A stretch of DNA of 42,877 nt from Syntrophaceae bacterium. GTDB taxonomy: Bacteria; Desulfobacterota; Syntrophia; Syntrophales; Smithellaceae. Positions 32,765 to 40,443 of the stretch are shown here, piece after piece. A model generated the notes under the pieces. The model had not been told where the DNA came from. It made no database searches and saw only the letters and a program-made list of their open reading frames with translations. Location of the stretch: contig PLMQ01000042.1 in the NCBI GenBank assembly GCA_003142535.1, positions 1 through 42,877 on the forward strand, in the 5' to 3' direction. The position numbers and the translations under genes were made by a program. The stretch's first letter is position 1, and each line of letters begins with the position of its first letter.

Positions 32765-32963
32765 ATCACGGGTATATACCCGAAAGCGAACTGCGGAGTG
32801 TTATACCCTCCGCTTTGCGGGATAATTCGACCGACATACTTCAGTGCACTTCGTTTCTGAAGTTTGGGTCTCATTACAACTTACCAATTCCGACTTGTGA
32901 CCTCTCGCCACCTTCAGGTGGTTAGGTTATATGCTGCGCTTTCGGAATTGGAGTTTCACGAAA
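32765..32963 (-). repeat. Family 2 hairpin repeat, 5' of the coiled-coil gene
   Basis: This ~200-bp element has the same three hairpins as at 13964: CCGC-TTT-GCGG; ACTTCAG-N12-CTGAAGT; and CCAATTCCGA...TCGGAATTGG (10-bp perfect arms). In the third loop the module GTGACCT/TTAGGTT is split by a further hairpin, CCACCT-TC-AGGTGG. The second loop lacks the module present at 14071. The minus-strand ATG in the element opens a frame (MRPKLQK...GRIIPQSGGYNTPQ) that continues into the downstream gene, exactly as upstream of the LpxH-like gene. Confidence 0.8.
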
Positions 32964-32978
32964 TAACCCGCTGAGAAA

Positions 32979-34559
32979 CTATTTTTCCAAATCAAGTTGA
33001 AACCGGACCGGGCCGCGATAATTATTCCCAAAACGTTTATGCAGTGCGCATTCGGTATCGGGATGTGACCAGGATGTGGCGATAGCTCCATGCCCTTTGG
33101 GAAAGGCAGTTAATTCCACATCAAGAAATTTCACTGGAGCCAAAGCGGCATCTCTATCCACCAAATCATCATTTTCCGCGTAACAAAGCAACCACTTTAT
33201 ACCATTTTCTTTAATTTTTTTAAAATTCAATTCTTTCCCGAATAATTTTATCGGCAGCGTTCCGTCTTCCGTTATCGGTATTGTGTAAGAATCAAAGCTC
33301 ATCTGGGTAATGGCTATAGGCAAATCGTTCCGGTCATAAATCAGCCAGCGGTTTAGTGCTGCCGCGGTTTTATTAATTTTAAATTCCTCGGTGTGTGCCG
33401 CGTCAAAGGAGGACAAATCACGGCTAAAAACAACCAGCGGCGCTTCTTTTTCCATACTTTTTAATTTATAAACCCAACTCATTACTTTGCCGTCAACAAC
33501 ATAGTTGCCACTGGGCATTTCTTTCCCCGCGTAATCTAAATTCCGGAAACGTGAGGGAACATGCTGAAGGTACTCAACGAGAGATTTACTTTTCGTTCCA
33601 TCTATCGGTGTGACACAGGTTATAAAAGCATCCACTAAATTATCCAATTCCCCGGAAAGTATATCCGCCAAGGCAACAAACCCGCCCTGGCAAAATCCGT
33701 TCAGCGTAACCCTTTTACCGTGCTTCTTCTTTATCTTTTCACAAAAATAGCGGGTATCGCGGGCATCGTCTTCACCGGTCATAACCTGCAGAGTAGGAAC
33801 TTGAGCAACATCTTTCATTATTCTTATATAAGTCGGAATGCCCTGATCGGCATAAGCATGCGTGTAGCTTTTCTTTTCGTCCGGCAGAAAACCAAGAATA
33901 TTTGCACCCAAAACATAGGGTGGAATAATTATTATCGGCTTTGCTTCTTTGCGTACACTGATGTTTTTATCGCGCGAATATACCTGATAGAGAATGAAGC
34001 GCTCCGTTTCCGCAATTTTTAAGTATCCGCCGTCGTCAAAATGAAAACCGAACTCTTTCTCAATTTCCTGAATCGCCTGGGGATAAACTTTCATTAAATT
34101 ATTCAATGTCTGAGCATGTTGCTTCGTGTAGCTCTTTATATCTTCACCTTCGATACCAAAGAGAGAATTAATTAAGGCTTTCATGAATTTTTCTGTTTGA
34201 TTTCTATGAAAATCGTTTAAACCGGAGAAGGAAGGCATGGTGCTTTTTTTAGCAATTTGCATGTTGAATTTGTATAATTCCAGATAGTCACGAATTGTTT
34301 CCGATATATGAACTTCTTTGATTTTGTCTTTTTCTTTATTCAAAAATGTATTAAGAGCGGTCCAAAATGGAGTAGTGAAATCATTGTAATAAGAAAGAAT
34401 GCCTAACCAGTAATTTTGCTGAGCATTCAACGTATGTAAAGTAGCTTCCAGTATATCCGTTGGTATTTTCTGTATTTTATTTTGATAACGGGGAAGAAGG
34501 TCTTCTTTTTGACTGCTTGATTCCGGAGGATACGCAGTGTTTCGTTTCTTCATAATCAT
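32979..34559 (-). CDS. Second, divergent PHA synthase-like alpha/beta hydrolase
   Basis: A 526-aa protein. The C-terminal ~330 residues form an alpha/beta hydrolase domain with the PHA-synthase-type box NGFCQGG (Cys290, not Ser), an Asp near 464 (AENDDLVDRD) and His490 (FPKGHGAIATS). The three thus match PhaC's Cys-Asp-His triad. The N-terminal ~190 residues are helical, as in class I/II PhaC, but the sequence is distant from phaC at 27607. Either it is an atypical PHA synthase or a thiol acyltransferase/depolymerase. A start 6 bp downstream (34553) is also possible. It is followed by a helical coiled-coil gene, with the family 2 repeat between. Confidence 0.75.
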   Translation of the reverse strand: MIMKKRNTAYPPESSSQKEDLLPRYQNKIQKIPTDILEATLHTLNAQQNYWLGILSYYNDFTTPFWTALNTFLNKEKDKIKEVHISETIRDYLELYKFNMQIAKKSTMPSFSGLNDFHRNQTEKFMKALINSLFGIEGEDIKSYTKQHAQTLNNLMKVYPQAIQEIEKEFGFHFDDGGYLKIAETERFILYQVYSRDKNISVRKEAKPIIIIPPYVLGANILGFLPDEKKSYTHAYADQGIPTYIRIMKDVAQVPTLQVMTGEDDARDTRYFCEKIKKKHGKRVTLNGFCQGGFVALADILSGELDNLVDAFITCVTPIDGTKSKSLVEYLQHVPSRFRNLDYAGKEMPSGNYVVDGKVMSWVYKLKSMEKEAPLVVFSRDLSSFDAAHTEEFKINKTAAALNRWLIYDRNDLPIAITQMSFDSYTIPITEDGTLPIKLFGKELNFKKIKENGIKWLLCYAENDDLVDRDAALAPVKFLDVELTAFPKGHGAIATSWSHPDTECALHKRFGNNYRGPVRFQLDLEK

Positions 34560-34654
34560 TCACCCCCAGGTAGTTAATGTTTTCCTGTAAACGTAAATGA
34601 GCAAATATTGTACCACTGCAAAAAGAATAAAAAAACAGGAATATTTTATAAATA

Positions 34655-34684
34655 ATCTACCCCCGCGTCACGCCGGGGGTAGAT
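34655..34684 (-). terminator. Terminator of the phasin operon
   Basis: ATCTACCCCCG-CGTCACGC-CGGGGGTAGAT is an 11-bp perfect stem ~20 bp past the last phasin stop. On the minus strand it is followed by the AT-rich TATTTATAAAATATT rather than a pure T-tract. Confidence 0.7.
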
Positions 34685-34703
34685 TTGGTATCTGATAAAA
34701 ATA

Positions 34704-34964
34704 TTATTTGGCAGCAAAGAAAGATTCAACCTTCTTGAAACTCTCGTCGGCGGCAGTTTTCATATCATTACGGCCCTTCTTATAGCTTTTAACCCAATCG
34801 GCAACTGCTTTCTTTCCCTCTTCCGGGATCAGGGTGTTTTGCTCGATAATTGCGTTGACCATCTTTTCGGTCTGATCTTGCAATACTGTCATAGCTTCAA
34901 AAGAATTATCAAACGCTGTCTTGTTAAAATCAATTACCTGCTTTGCAATTTGTTTCGGTTCCAT
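34704..34964 (-). CDS. Phasin, copy 3 of a tandem set
   Basis: An 86-aa helical granule-coating protein. It begins PKQIAKQVIDFNKTAFDNSF and contains DQTEKMV, then a Pro-Glu-Glu-Gly turn (LIPEEGKKAVADWVKSYKKG) and a final amphipathic helix. The same plan occurs in the two upstream genes, so the three are paralogues. Phasins bind the PHA surface and limit granule size. This copy lacks a basic C-terminal tail. The ribosome site is AGGAGGAAG. Confidence 0.85.
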   Translation of the reverse strand: MEPKQIAKQVIDFNKTAFDNSFEAMTVLQDQTEKMVNAIIEQNTLIPEEGKKAVADWVKSYKKGRNDMKTAADESFKKVESFFAAK

Positions 34965-34991
34965 TTTTCTTCCTCCTAATTTTTTTAATTG

Positions 34992-35489
34992 TTATTTGTT
35001 TTTTACCGGATTATTACTTTCCTGACGAACGGCTTTGGCTTTACCGTTGCCGGTTTTGCCTTTACCAACAATTTTCCTATTCAACATAGCTTTGTCGGTA
35101 ACAGCTGCCATTGTCTGGATTGACTTATCTACAACTTCTACAGATGCCTTCTTAATTTTGTGAGTAACGTCCCTTAAAGATTGATCTGTCTTTTCTATCA
35201 TTCCGTAAAGCGAACAGCCCAGCACATTTGCTGCATCGACGAAAAAACTCTCTACAGTCTTAAAACTATCGTCAACAGCTGACTTAAAATCTTCTCTACC
35301 TTTTTTATATGTTTTGACCCAGTCTGTGATGACTTTTTTTCCTTCTTCGGGAAATAAATTTGCTTTTCCTAAAAAAAGTCCCACGGTTTTTTCCGTATGA
35401 TCCTGAAGTACCTTAATTGTATCAAAAGTGTTATCGAAAGTAGCTTTATTAAAATCAACAATCTGCTTGGCGATCATTTGGGGATGCAT
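34992..35489 (-). CDS. Phasin, copy 2, with long basic C-terminal extension
   Basis: This 165-aa protein has the same phasin core as its neighbours for ~82 residues (MIAKQIVDFNKATFDNTFD, then LFPEEGKKVITDWVKTYKKG). An extra ~80 residues follow: a helix (SLYGMIEKTDQSLRDVTHKI and on) and a Lys-rich tail (KGKTGNGKAKAVRQ). Basic tails on phasins such as PhaF or PhaM contact DNA; a similar role here is inference. It lies in an operon, 12 bp after copy 1 and 27 bp before copy 3. Confidence 0.83.
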   Translation of the reverse strand: MHPQMIAKQIVDFNKATFDNTFDTIKVLQDHTEKTVGLFLGKANLFPEEGKKVITDWVKTYKKGREDFKSAVDDSFKTVESFFVDAANVLGCSLYGMIEKTDQSLRDVTHKIKKASVEVVDKSIQTMAAVTDKAMLNRKIVGKGKTGNGKAKAVRQESNNPVKNK

Positions 35490-35501
35490 TTTCAGACTCC
35501 G

Positions 35502-35798
35502 TTATTTAGTTTTTGCTGTTTTAGCTTTGGGTGCAGTTTCACCGGCAGAAAAATATTCTTCAACTTTCTTATAATTTTTTTCCGCGGCTTCTTTGAAATC
35601 AATGCGCCCCTTTTTATAAATGTTCACCCAGTTCTTGACTGCATCCTTACCCTCTGCGGGAAGCCATGTGGCCTGCTGCAAAAAGGTATTTACCATTCTC
35701 TCTGTTTGTTCCTGCAAAATACCTAGAGAGTTAAAGGTATTGTCGAATGTTGATTTGTGAAACTCCACAAGTTGCTTGGCAATTAATTTATTGTCCAT
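35502..35798 (-). CDS. Phasin, copy 1
   Basis: A 98-aa phasin: LIAKQLVEFHKSTFDNTFNS, EQTERMV, WLPAEGKDAVKNWVNIYKKG, and a short basic tail (APKAKTAKTK). It is the first gene of the phasin operon, behind a near-perfect sigma-70 promoter and next to a TTGCAATGCAA site. This is the gene most likely to be held down by PhaR when no PHA is present, as known from other bacteria. Confidence 0.87.
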   Translation of the reverse strand: MDNKLIAKQLVEFHKSTFDNTFNSLGILQEQTERMVNTFLQQATWLPAEGKDAVKNWVNIYKKGRIDFKEAAEKNYKKVEEYFSAGETAPKAKTAKTK

Positions 35799-35848
35799 TT
35801 TTTATTTCCCCCTTTTTTTAATTATTTGTTTATTGCCTTTGTGCACCT

Positions 35849-35876
35849 ATTATAATGATTAATATTCAAATGTCAA
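35849..35876 (-). promoter_or_regulatory. Consensus promoter of the phasin operon
   Basis: On the minus strand, TTGACA (35871-35876), 16 bp, then TATAAT (35849-35854), identical to consensus. Transcription would begin about 45 nt before the first phasin start. This suggests a highly expressed operon needing a repressor. Confidence 0.85.
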
Positions 35877-35886
35877 TAAAAAAATG

Positions 35887-35897
35887 TTGCAATGCAA
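35887..35897. promoter_or_regulatory. Candidate PhaR operator (TTGCAATGCAA)
   Basis: This is a perfect 5+1+5 palindrome, TTGCA-A-TGCAA, 10 bp upstream of the phasin -35 box. TTGCAA recurs at 35983-35988 and 36021-36026, the latter just before the phaR ribosome site. PhaR proteins elsewhere bind TGC/GCA-rich dyads upstream of phaP and phaR. The three sites in the shared ~270-bp phasin/phaR spacer fit autoregulation. Confidence 0.5.
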
Positions 35898-36068
35898 TAA
35901 AATATTTTCCGAGGTTAATATACCCTCTCTAAATATTTATTGGCATTTAATTACATATACTTACAAATATATAACTTAAAATTTGCAATATCGATAGCTA
36001 AAATTAATTGAATATTTATGTTGCAATAAATAAGGAAAGGGTATATTTATTTTTCCGAGGTGAATAAT

Positions 36069-36542
36069 ATGGATGACAAGCTAATTTTAAAAAAATACAC
36101 CAACCGCCGTCTTTATGACACGGAAAAAAGTATATATGTAACACTTGATTATGTAACCAATGTAATACGTGAAGGCAGACAAATCGCGGTTGTGGATGCA
36201 AAAACCAATGAAGATGTGACAGCGTCCATTCTGACACAAATTGTTCTGGAAGAATCCCGCAAAAAAAACTTCCTTTTACCCATCCCGCTGCTTTATTTAA
36301 TTATTCAATACGGTGAAAATGTCTTAAGTGAATTTTTTGAAAAATATCTGGAGCATACAATTAAAAATTACCTATTATTCAGAGGCTTTGCTGATGATCA
36401 ATATAAAAAGTGGCTTGATCTTGGCGACAACTATTCCCAAATAAATCCGCAGGCAGTGGCAAACCTATCACCTTTTAAATCTCTTTTTGAACTATTTCCC
36501 GAAAATACCGCTAATTCAGAAGTAAAAGAGACTAAAAAATAA
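36069..36542 (+). CDS. phaR: PHA granule-sensing repressor PhaR
   Basis: A 157-aa regulator. The N-terminal PHB/PHA accumulation regulator DNA-binding domain is clear: ILKKYTNRRLYDTEKSIYVT, DYVTNVIREG, then VVDAKTNEDVTASILTQIVL. The C-terminal helical half binds PHA in known homologues, so PhaR leaves DNA when granules form and phasin is then made. The ATG at 36069 has GAGGTG at 6 nt; a GTG at 36060 lies within that ribosome site. It is divergent from the phasin operon. Confidence 0.93.
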   Translation: MDDKLILKKYTNRRLYDTEKSIYVTLDYVTNVIREGRQIAVVDAKTNEDVTASILTQIVLEESRKKNFLLPIPLLYLIIQYGENVLSEFFEKYLEHTIKNYLLFRGFADDQYKKWLDLGDNYSQINPQAVANLSPFKSLFELFPENTANSEVKETKK

Positions 36543-36716
36543 TCACCATTCCGGATCATCGGCCTGAATCCAGATACAACTGCCCTTTGAGAACCGCCGA
36601 TATGAATAATCCGGATATCTTCTTATAAACACCTGACTTCAAATTCACGGGCATAAATTGCCTTGACAATATTTCCGCCATCCCTTAACATGCCGCCAAT
36701 TTCTCGGATTAAATAT

Positions 36717-37133
36717 ATGGCTATGTATTCGAAAAAAATAGTTATTCGCTACACGCCGGATATAGTTCAGCAGCCGGTGATTTATCAACTCGTTAAGCAA
36801 TACGATTTGATATTCAATATTTTAAAAGCCAGAATTTTTCCGCGCCGCGAAGGTGTCATTGTCCTGGAACTGAGCGGTTTAAAAGAAAATTTTGATCGCG
36901 GTATTCGCTTTCTGAAAGAAATGGGGCTTAAGGTTGAACCCCTTTCCAAAAGCGTCAGCCAAAACATAAACAAGTGTGTTCACTGCGGAGCCTGCACGGC
37001 ATTCTGTTCAACATTAGCGCTTTCTTTTGAAAAACCATCACAAAAAGTTTTATTTGATCCGGAAAAATGCAATGGCTGCGAACTCTGCGTTTCCGCCTGC
37101 CCCGTCCGCGCCATGGAAATCAATCTGCTTTAA
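36717..37133 (+). CDS. NIL-domain ferredoxin, two [4Fe-4S] clusters
   Basis: A ~138-aa protein. The N-terminal ~75 residues form a NIL (ACT-like) domain (IVIRYTPDIVQQPVIYQLV, then GVIVLELSG). Two Cys motifs follow: CVHCGACTAFC and CNGCELCVSACPVRAMEI, a bacterial-type 2[4Fe-4S] ferredoxin. NIL-ferredoxins often pair with DUF39 proteins in homocysteine/sulfur assimilation in anaerobes and methanogens, but no DUF39 gene is adjacent here. The start is uncertain: ATG at 36717 or 36723, neither with a strong ribosome site. Its role in this window cannot be read from context. Confidence 0.85.
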   Translation: MAMYSKKIVIRYTPDIVQQPVIYQLVKQYDLIFNILKARIFPRREGVIVLELSGLKENFDRGIRFLKEMGLKVEPLSKSVSQNINKCVHCGACTAFCSTLALSFEKPSQKVLFDPEKCNGCELCVSACPVRAMEINLL

Positions 37134-37174
37134 AATCTACTCAAGCCTTTTAACCCAGATGAAATTACATTGGT

Positions 37175-37312
37175 TTCCAATTCGGAAAGGAGGAATTTTT
37201 CGTCATGGCAAGGAAATCGAGGGGTTGCGCGGAGGCGTACTGCATGTACGCCACACAAGCAAACCCGAAGATTGACGCAACCAAGGCGGAGAAGAACCTT
37301 TTCCGGATGGAA
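37175..37312. mobile_element. Family 1-related hairpin element
   Basis: This 138-bp non-coding element has imperfect inverted ends (TTCCAATTCGGAAAGG at the left; the complement of TTCCATCCGGAAAAGG at the right). Its centre is a perfect GGCGTAC-TGCAT-GTACGCC hairpin. The layout parallels family 1 (GGCAAGG on the left; GACGCAACCAAGGCGG on the right) but the sequence differs. It lies directly against family 1 copy D. Confidence 0.6.
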
Positions 37313-37315
37313 ATT

Positions 37316-37443
37316 ATGCCATTTCTAAATCAAAGATGATATCGAGGCGGCAAGGAGGAGGCGACGAGGCGTATTATTATACATACGTTGAGGAAGCCGA
37401 CGACGCTGCCAACAAAGATAGTGCTTTGATTTAGAATTGGAAT
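37316..37443. mobile_element. Family 1 MITE-like repeat, copy D
   Basis: A 128-bp element with ends ATGCCATTTCTAAATCAAAG and the complement of ATTCCAATTCTAAATCAAAG. The central stem is CGTAT/ATACG with an 8-nt loop. Its right end runs into the TAA stop of the minus-strand permease at 37443-37445. The ~310-bp gap between the ferredoxin and permease genes is filled by this and the related element at 37175. Confidence 0.78.
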
Positions 37444-38612
37444 TAGATCGCCCGAAGCGCATCAACTATATTCAAGCGGGAAGCCCTGATTGCCGGCAGA
37501 AAACCCCCAATAAAACCCATGAAAGTTGAAAACAGCAGCCCTTCAATAATAATTCTGGCACTGAGCTTAAAGTTAAAGGCCAGTGTGGAAAAAGACTGAA
37601 AGCTCATAAAAGTGGAAATGGTTAGATTCTGCATAAATGACGCAAAAAACAAACCGATACAGCCACCGATAAAACCAAGCAGCAGTGATTCAATAAGAAA
37701 AGCAGCCAGAATATTGCGGCGTTGAAAACCCAGAGCGCGCAGGGTGCCGATTTCATTTGTCCGATTGGCTACCGCGGCATACATGGTAATCATCGCTCCG
37801 ATGATTGCTCCCAGAGAAAAAATTATAGTAATGGTCATTCCCAATATGCGGATAAATTTAGCAGTGCTTTCCGATTGTTCCTGATAGTATTTTACTTCCC
37901 GTTTTGCGGCCAGCGTCATTCGCGGATCAGATTCGATTTTGTCTTTTACTTTCTGAAAATTCGCGGCATCCTGCAGACGGAACGTCAGGGCCGAATAAAC
38001 CGTCCTGCGGAATGCCGGCATAACCTGATAAACATCACCCCATACTTCGGAACTAAAACCTGTTTTGCCTGCATCAAATATGCCCACAACAATCCAGTTG
38101 CGCATACCAAAATGTAAAACATTATTAATTTCACAATTCTGAAATTGATTGGCTATGCCATTGCCGATAATCACTTCGGTTGTTCCCAGCCGCGGCATAC
38201 GACCAGCTATAATTTTTAATTGCGGCCTCAGCACCAAAGAGCTTCCCGTAATTCCTCGAATAATTACGTTGGCGGATTTATCACTTCCTTTTTTCATCAT
38301 ATTGATCAGTACGACAGATTCTTTAGCAATGAGTTTTGCTCCGCTTGCGCCGATGGCAATTTCAGGATATGATTCAATAAGAGATGCATCTCCCTGGAGA
38401 ACATAACTTTGCATTTCCGAACCGGAACCTTTCCGCATAACAATGACGTTGTCATACGAACCGGTATCGACAAGCGTTTTCTGAAAGCCATCGGCAAACA
38501 TGAGAACTGCGGCAAAAACAAAGACAACCAGGGCCATGCCACCAGCCGTTAATGCGGTTGTTAACCGGCGCGTCCAAAGATTACGAAAGCTATAAGAAAA
38601 CGGAATGGCCAT
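37443..38612 (-). CDS. ABC transporter permease, FtsX/MacB type (second)
   Basis: A 389-aa permease with the MacB/LolC plan: an N-terminal transmembrane helix (LTTALTAGGMALVVFVFAAV), a ~220-residue periplasmic domain, then three C-terminal helices. The FtsX domain signature is NRTNEIGTLRALGFQRRNIL. It starts at the base after the stop of the first permease (TAAATG context), so it is the last gene of the four-gene operon. It would form a heterodimer with that permease. The substrate is unknown; MacAB-like systems export lipopeptides, peptides or lipids through the envelope. Confidence 0.9.
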   Translation of the reverse strand: MAIPFSYSFRNLWTRRLTTALTAGGMALVVFVFAAVLMFADGFQKTLVDTGSYDNVIVMRKGSGSEMQSYVLQGDASLIESYPEIAIGASGAKLIAKESVVLINMMKKGSDKSANVIIRGITGSSLVLRPQLKIIAGRMPRLGTTEVIIGNGIANQFQNCEINNVLHFGMRNWIVVGIFDAGKTGFSSEVWGDVYQVMPAFRRTVYSALTFRLQDAANFQKVKDKIESDPRMTLAAKREVKYYQEQSESTAKFIRILGMTITIIFSLGAIIGAMITMYAAVANRTNEIGTLRALGFQRRNILAAFLIESLLLGFIGGCIGLFFASFMQNLTISTFMSFQSFSTLAFNFKLSARIIIEGLLFSTFMGFIGGFLPAIRASRLNIVDALRAI

Positions 38613-39770
38613 TTATTGTATTCTCCTCAGTCCATCGGCAATACGAATATTGATCGCCTGCCAGGTCGGCACTAAAGCGGCAATAATGGCAACAATCATA
38701 GCTGCTGCTATGTCCAGATAAATACTTTTCGGCTGCACGATAAACGAGGGAAAAGCCGGTCCGACGGTTTTGGAAAAAATACTGGCCGCAGGATATGTTA
38801 AAGCAATGCCAAGAATACAGCCCAATGCTGTAATAACGAAAGATTCCCCGAAAATTATTGTCGCAATATGGCGTCCGCCAAAACCCATGGTCTTTAAAAC
38901 CGCATATTCGCCTATTCTTTCTCTTGTAGTCATTGCCATCGTGTTCGCCATTACTGCCATAATAATGATGATTATTATATAAGAAACGATCTCAATAGCC
39001 ACAATAATTGCTTCCATCATGGAAAGAAAATGTTTGGCAAATGATTTTTCCGATTCAGTAAGAGTTTCCGCATAAGAATTTTTAAAAAGTTTATCAATGG
39101 CAGTGGCTATTTCCGCAGCCCGGTCGGGATCTTTCACGGAAATGAAATAAAAACCTACTTGATCGGCACGCTGCTTTACTGTTTTCTTTATTGTTTCATT
39201 CAAATAATCAAACTGAAAGAAGAAAAGAGTTTCGTCGGTGTTTTTATCCTTTCCTTTATAAATGCCACGAACTGTAAAATCCCACTTGCCAGTAAAGATT
39301 GTCCCATCCAGAGTTACTGTATCCTCTATTTTCCAGCCGAAGCGCGCCGCCGTTTTCCGACCGACAATGCATCCTTTTCGATCCTTGATAAATGCTAATT
39401 TTTCATCTGTAGTTAAAACATACTCCGGACACATTTCCAGAAAGCTCGCCGGTTCATAAGCAAAATTAGGAAAGAAATTTTTCCTGTCGATATAAATACC
39501 GCCAAACCACCAGCCGGGCGAAACTGCCTTGACACCATCAATCATGCGGATTTTTTCTTTATAGGAAAGCGGCATGGTATGGGCGAGCGATATTGCGTTG
39601 CGGGTCACCAGACGGCTGGAGGAGGAGGCATCAATGCCGGAGTACCAGGCAGTCAGCACTGTCTGCAAAAGGCCAAAGGCCAGAATGGCTATGGTGATAC
39701 CCAAAATGGTAAGGCAACTGCGGAGCTTGTGGCGAAAAGCATTTCTAATGAGAAGCTTCAGAATTATCAT
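38613..39770 (-). CDS. ABC transporter permease, FtsX/MacB type (first)
   Basis: A 385-aa permease: an N-terminal helix (LTILGITIAILAFGLLQTVL), a periplasmic domain, and three C-terminal helices with TTRERIGEYAVLKTMGFGGR, the cytoplasmic coupling segment of the FtsX fold. It overlaps the ATPase gene by 26 bp, so translation is coupled. It is paralogous in plan to the next gene, implying a two-permease transporter as in DevBCA or LolCDE. Confidence 0.9.
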   Translation of the reverse strand: MIILKLLIRNAFRHKLRSCLTILGITIAILAFGLLQTVLTAWYSGIDASSSSRLVTRNAISLAHTMPLSYKEKIRMIDGVKAVSPGWWFGGIYIDRKNFFPNFAYEPASFLEMCPEYVLTTDEKLAFIKDRKGCIVGRKTAARFGWKIEDTVTLDGTIFTGKWDFTVRGIYKGKDKNTDETLFFFQFDYLNETIKKTVKQRADQVGFYFISVKDPDRAAEIATAIDKLFKNSYAETLTESEKSFAKHFLSMMEAIIVAIEIVSYIIIIIIMAVMANTMAMTTRERIGEYAVLKTMGFGGRHIATIIFGESFVITALGCILGIALTYPAASIFSKTVGPAFPSFIVQPKSIYLDIAAAMIVAIIAALVPTWQAINIRIADGLRRIQ

Positions 39771-40443
39771 AATTCAGGATACCCTTATCCAGATGCTTGA
39801 CAACATGGGCTTTATTGGCTGCGCGGGGATCGTGGGTAACCATGATAATGGTCATCTTCGATTCCGCATTGAGGCGTTCCATCAATTGTAATATTTCTTC
39901 GGCAGACACACGATCAAGATCGCCGGTGGGTTCGTCCGCCACCAGAATTGTCGGATCGGTCACCAGAGCCCTGGCAATAGCTACCCTTTGTTGCTCACCG
40001 CCGGATAATTGACTGGGATAGTGATCCATCCTGTGAGTCAGATTGACTATGCGCAGCGCCATTTCGACATGATCTCTCCAGTCCTTCCGGGGAAGTCCGG
40101 TGACATGCAGCGGAAGTTCTACATTTTCATAAGCGGTGAGCACCGGAATTAAATTATAGAACTGGAAGATAAACCCGACATTCGCTGCCCGCCATTTGGC
40201 CAGTTGGGTTTCCGACAATGTCGTAATTTCCGTATCTCCGATACGAATTGTTCCGCTATCCGCTTTATCAATACCGGCGATTAAATTTAGTAGGGTACTT
40301 TTTCCCGACCCCGACGGCCCCATGAGAGCAAGGAATTCACCCTTTTGAATATCAAAAGTTATATCCTCCAAAACGGGAATAATGTAATTACCGCGCTTAT
40401 AGGTTTTTTTAATATTTCTGATTTCAACAATCGGTTGATCCAT
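39745..40443 (-). CDS. ABC transporter ATPase (MacB/LolD type)
   Basis: A 232-aa nucleotide-binding subunit. Walker A GPSGSGKST at residues 42-50; signature LSGGEQQRVAIARAL; Walker B ILVADEPTGDLD; H-loop MVTHDPRAA. It shares one base (TAATG) with the fusion-protein gene upstream and overlaps the first permease gene downstream. In MacB-type systems the ATPase powers mechanotransmission rather than lumenal transport. Confidence 0.95.
   Translation of the reverse strand: MDQPIVEIRNIKKTYKRGNYIIPVLEDITFDIQKGEFLALMGPSGSGKSTLLNLIAGIDKADSGTIRIGDTEITTLSETQLAKWRAANVGFIFQFYNLIPVLTAYENVELPLHVTGLPRKDWRDHVEMALRIVNLTHRMDHYPSQLSGGEQQRVAIARALVTDPTILVADEPTGDLDRVSAEEILQLMERLNAESKMTIIMVTHDPRAANKAHVVKHLDKGILNYDNSEASH

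Noticed and set aside
32749-32874. N-terminal extension of the coiled-coil PHA protein
   Set aside because: Also translated family 2 repeat; an AGGAGG site marks the internal start at 32748.
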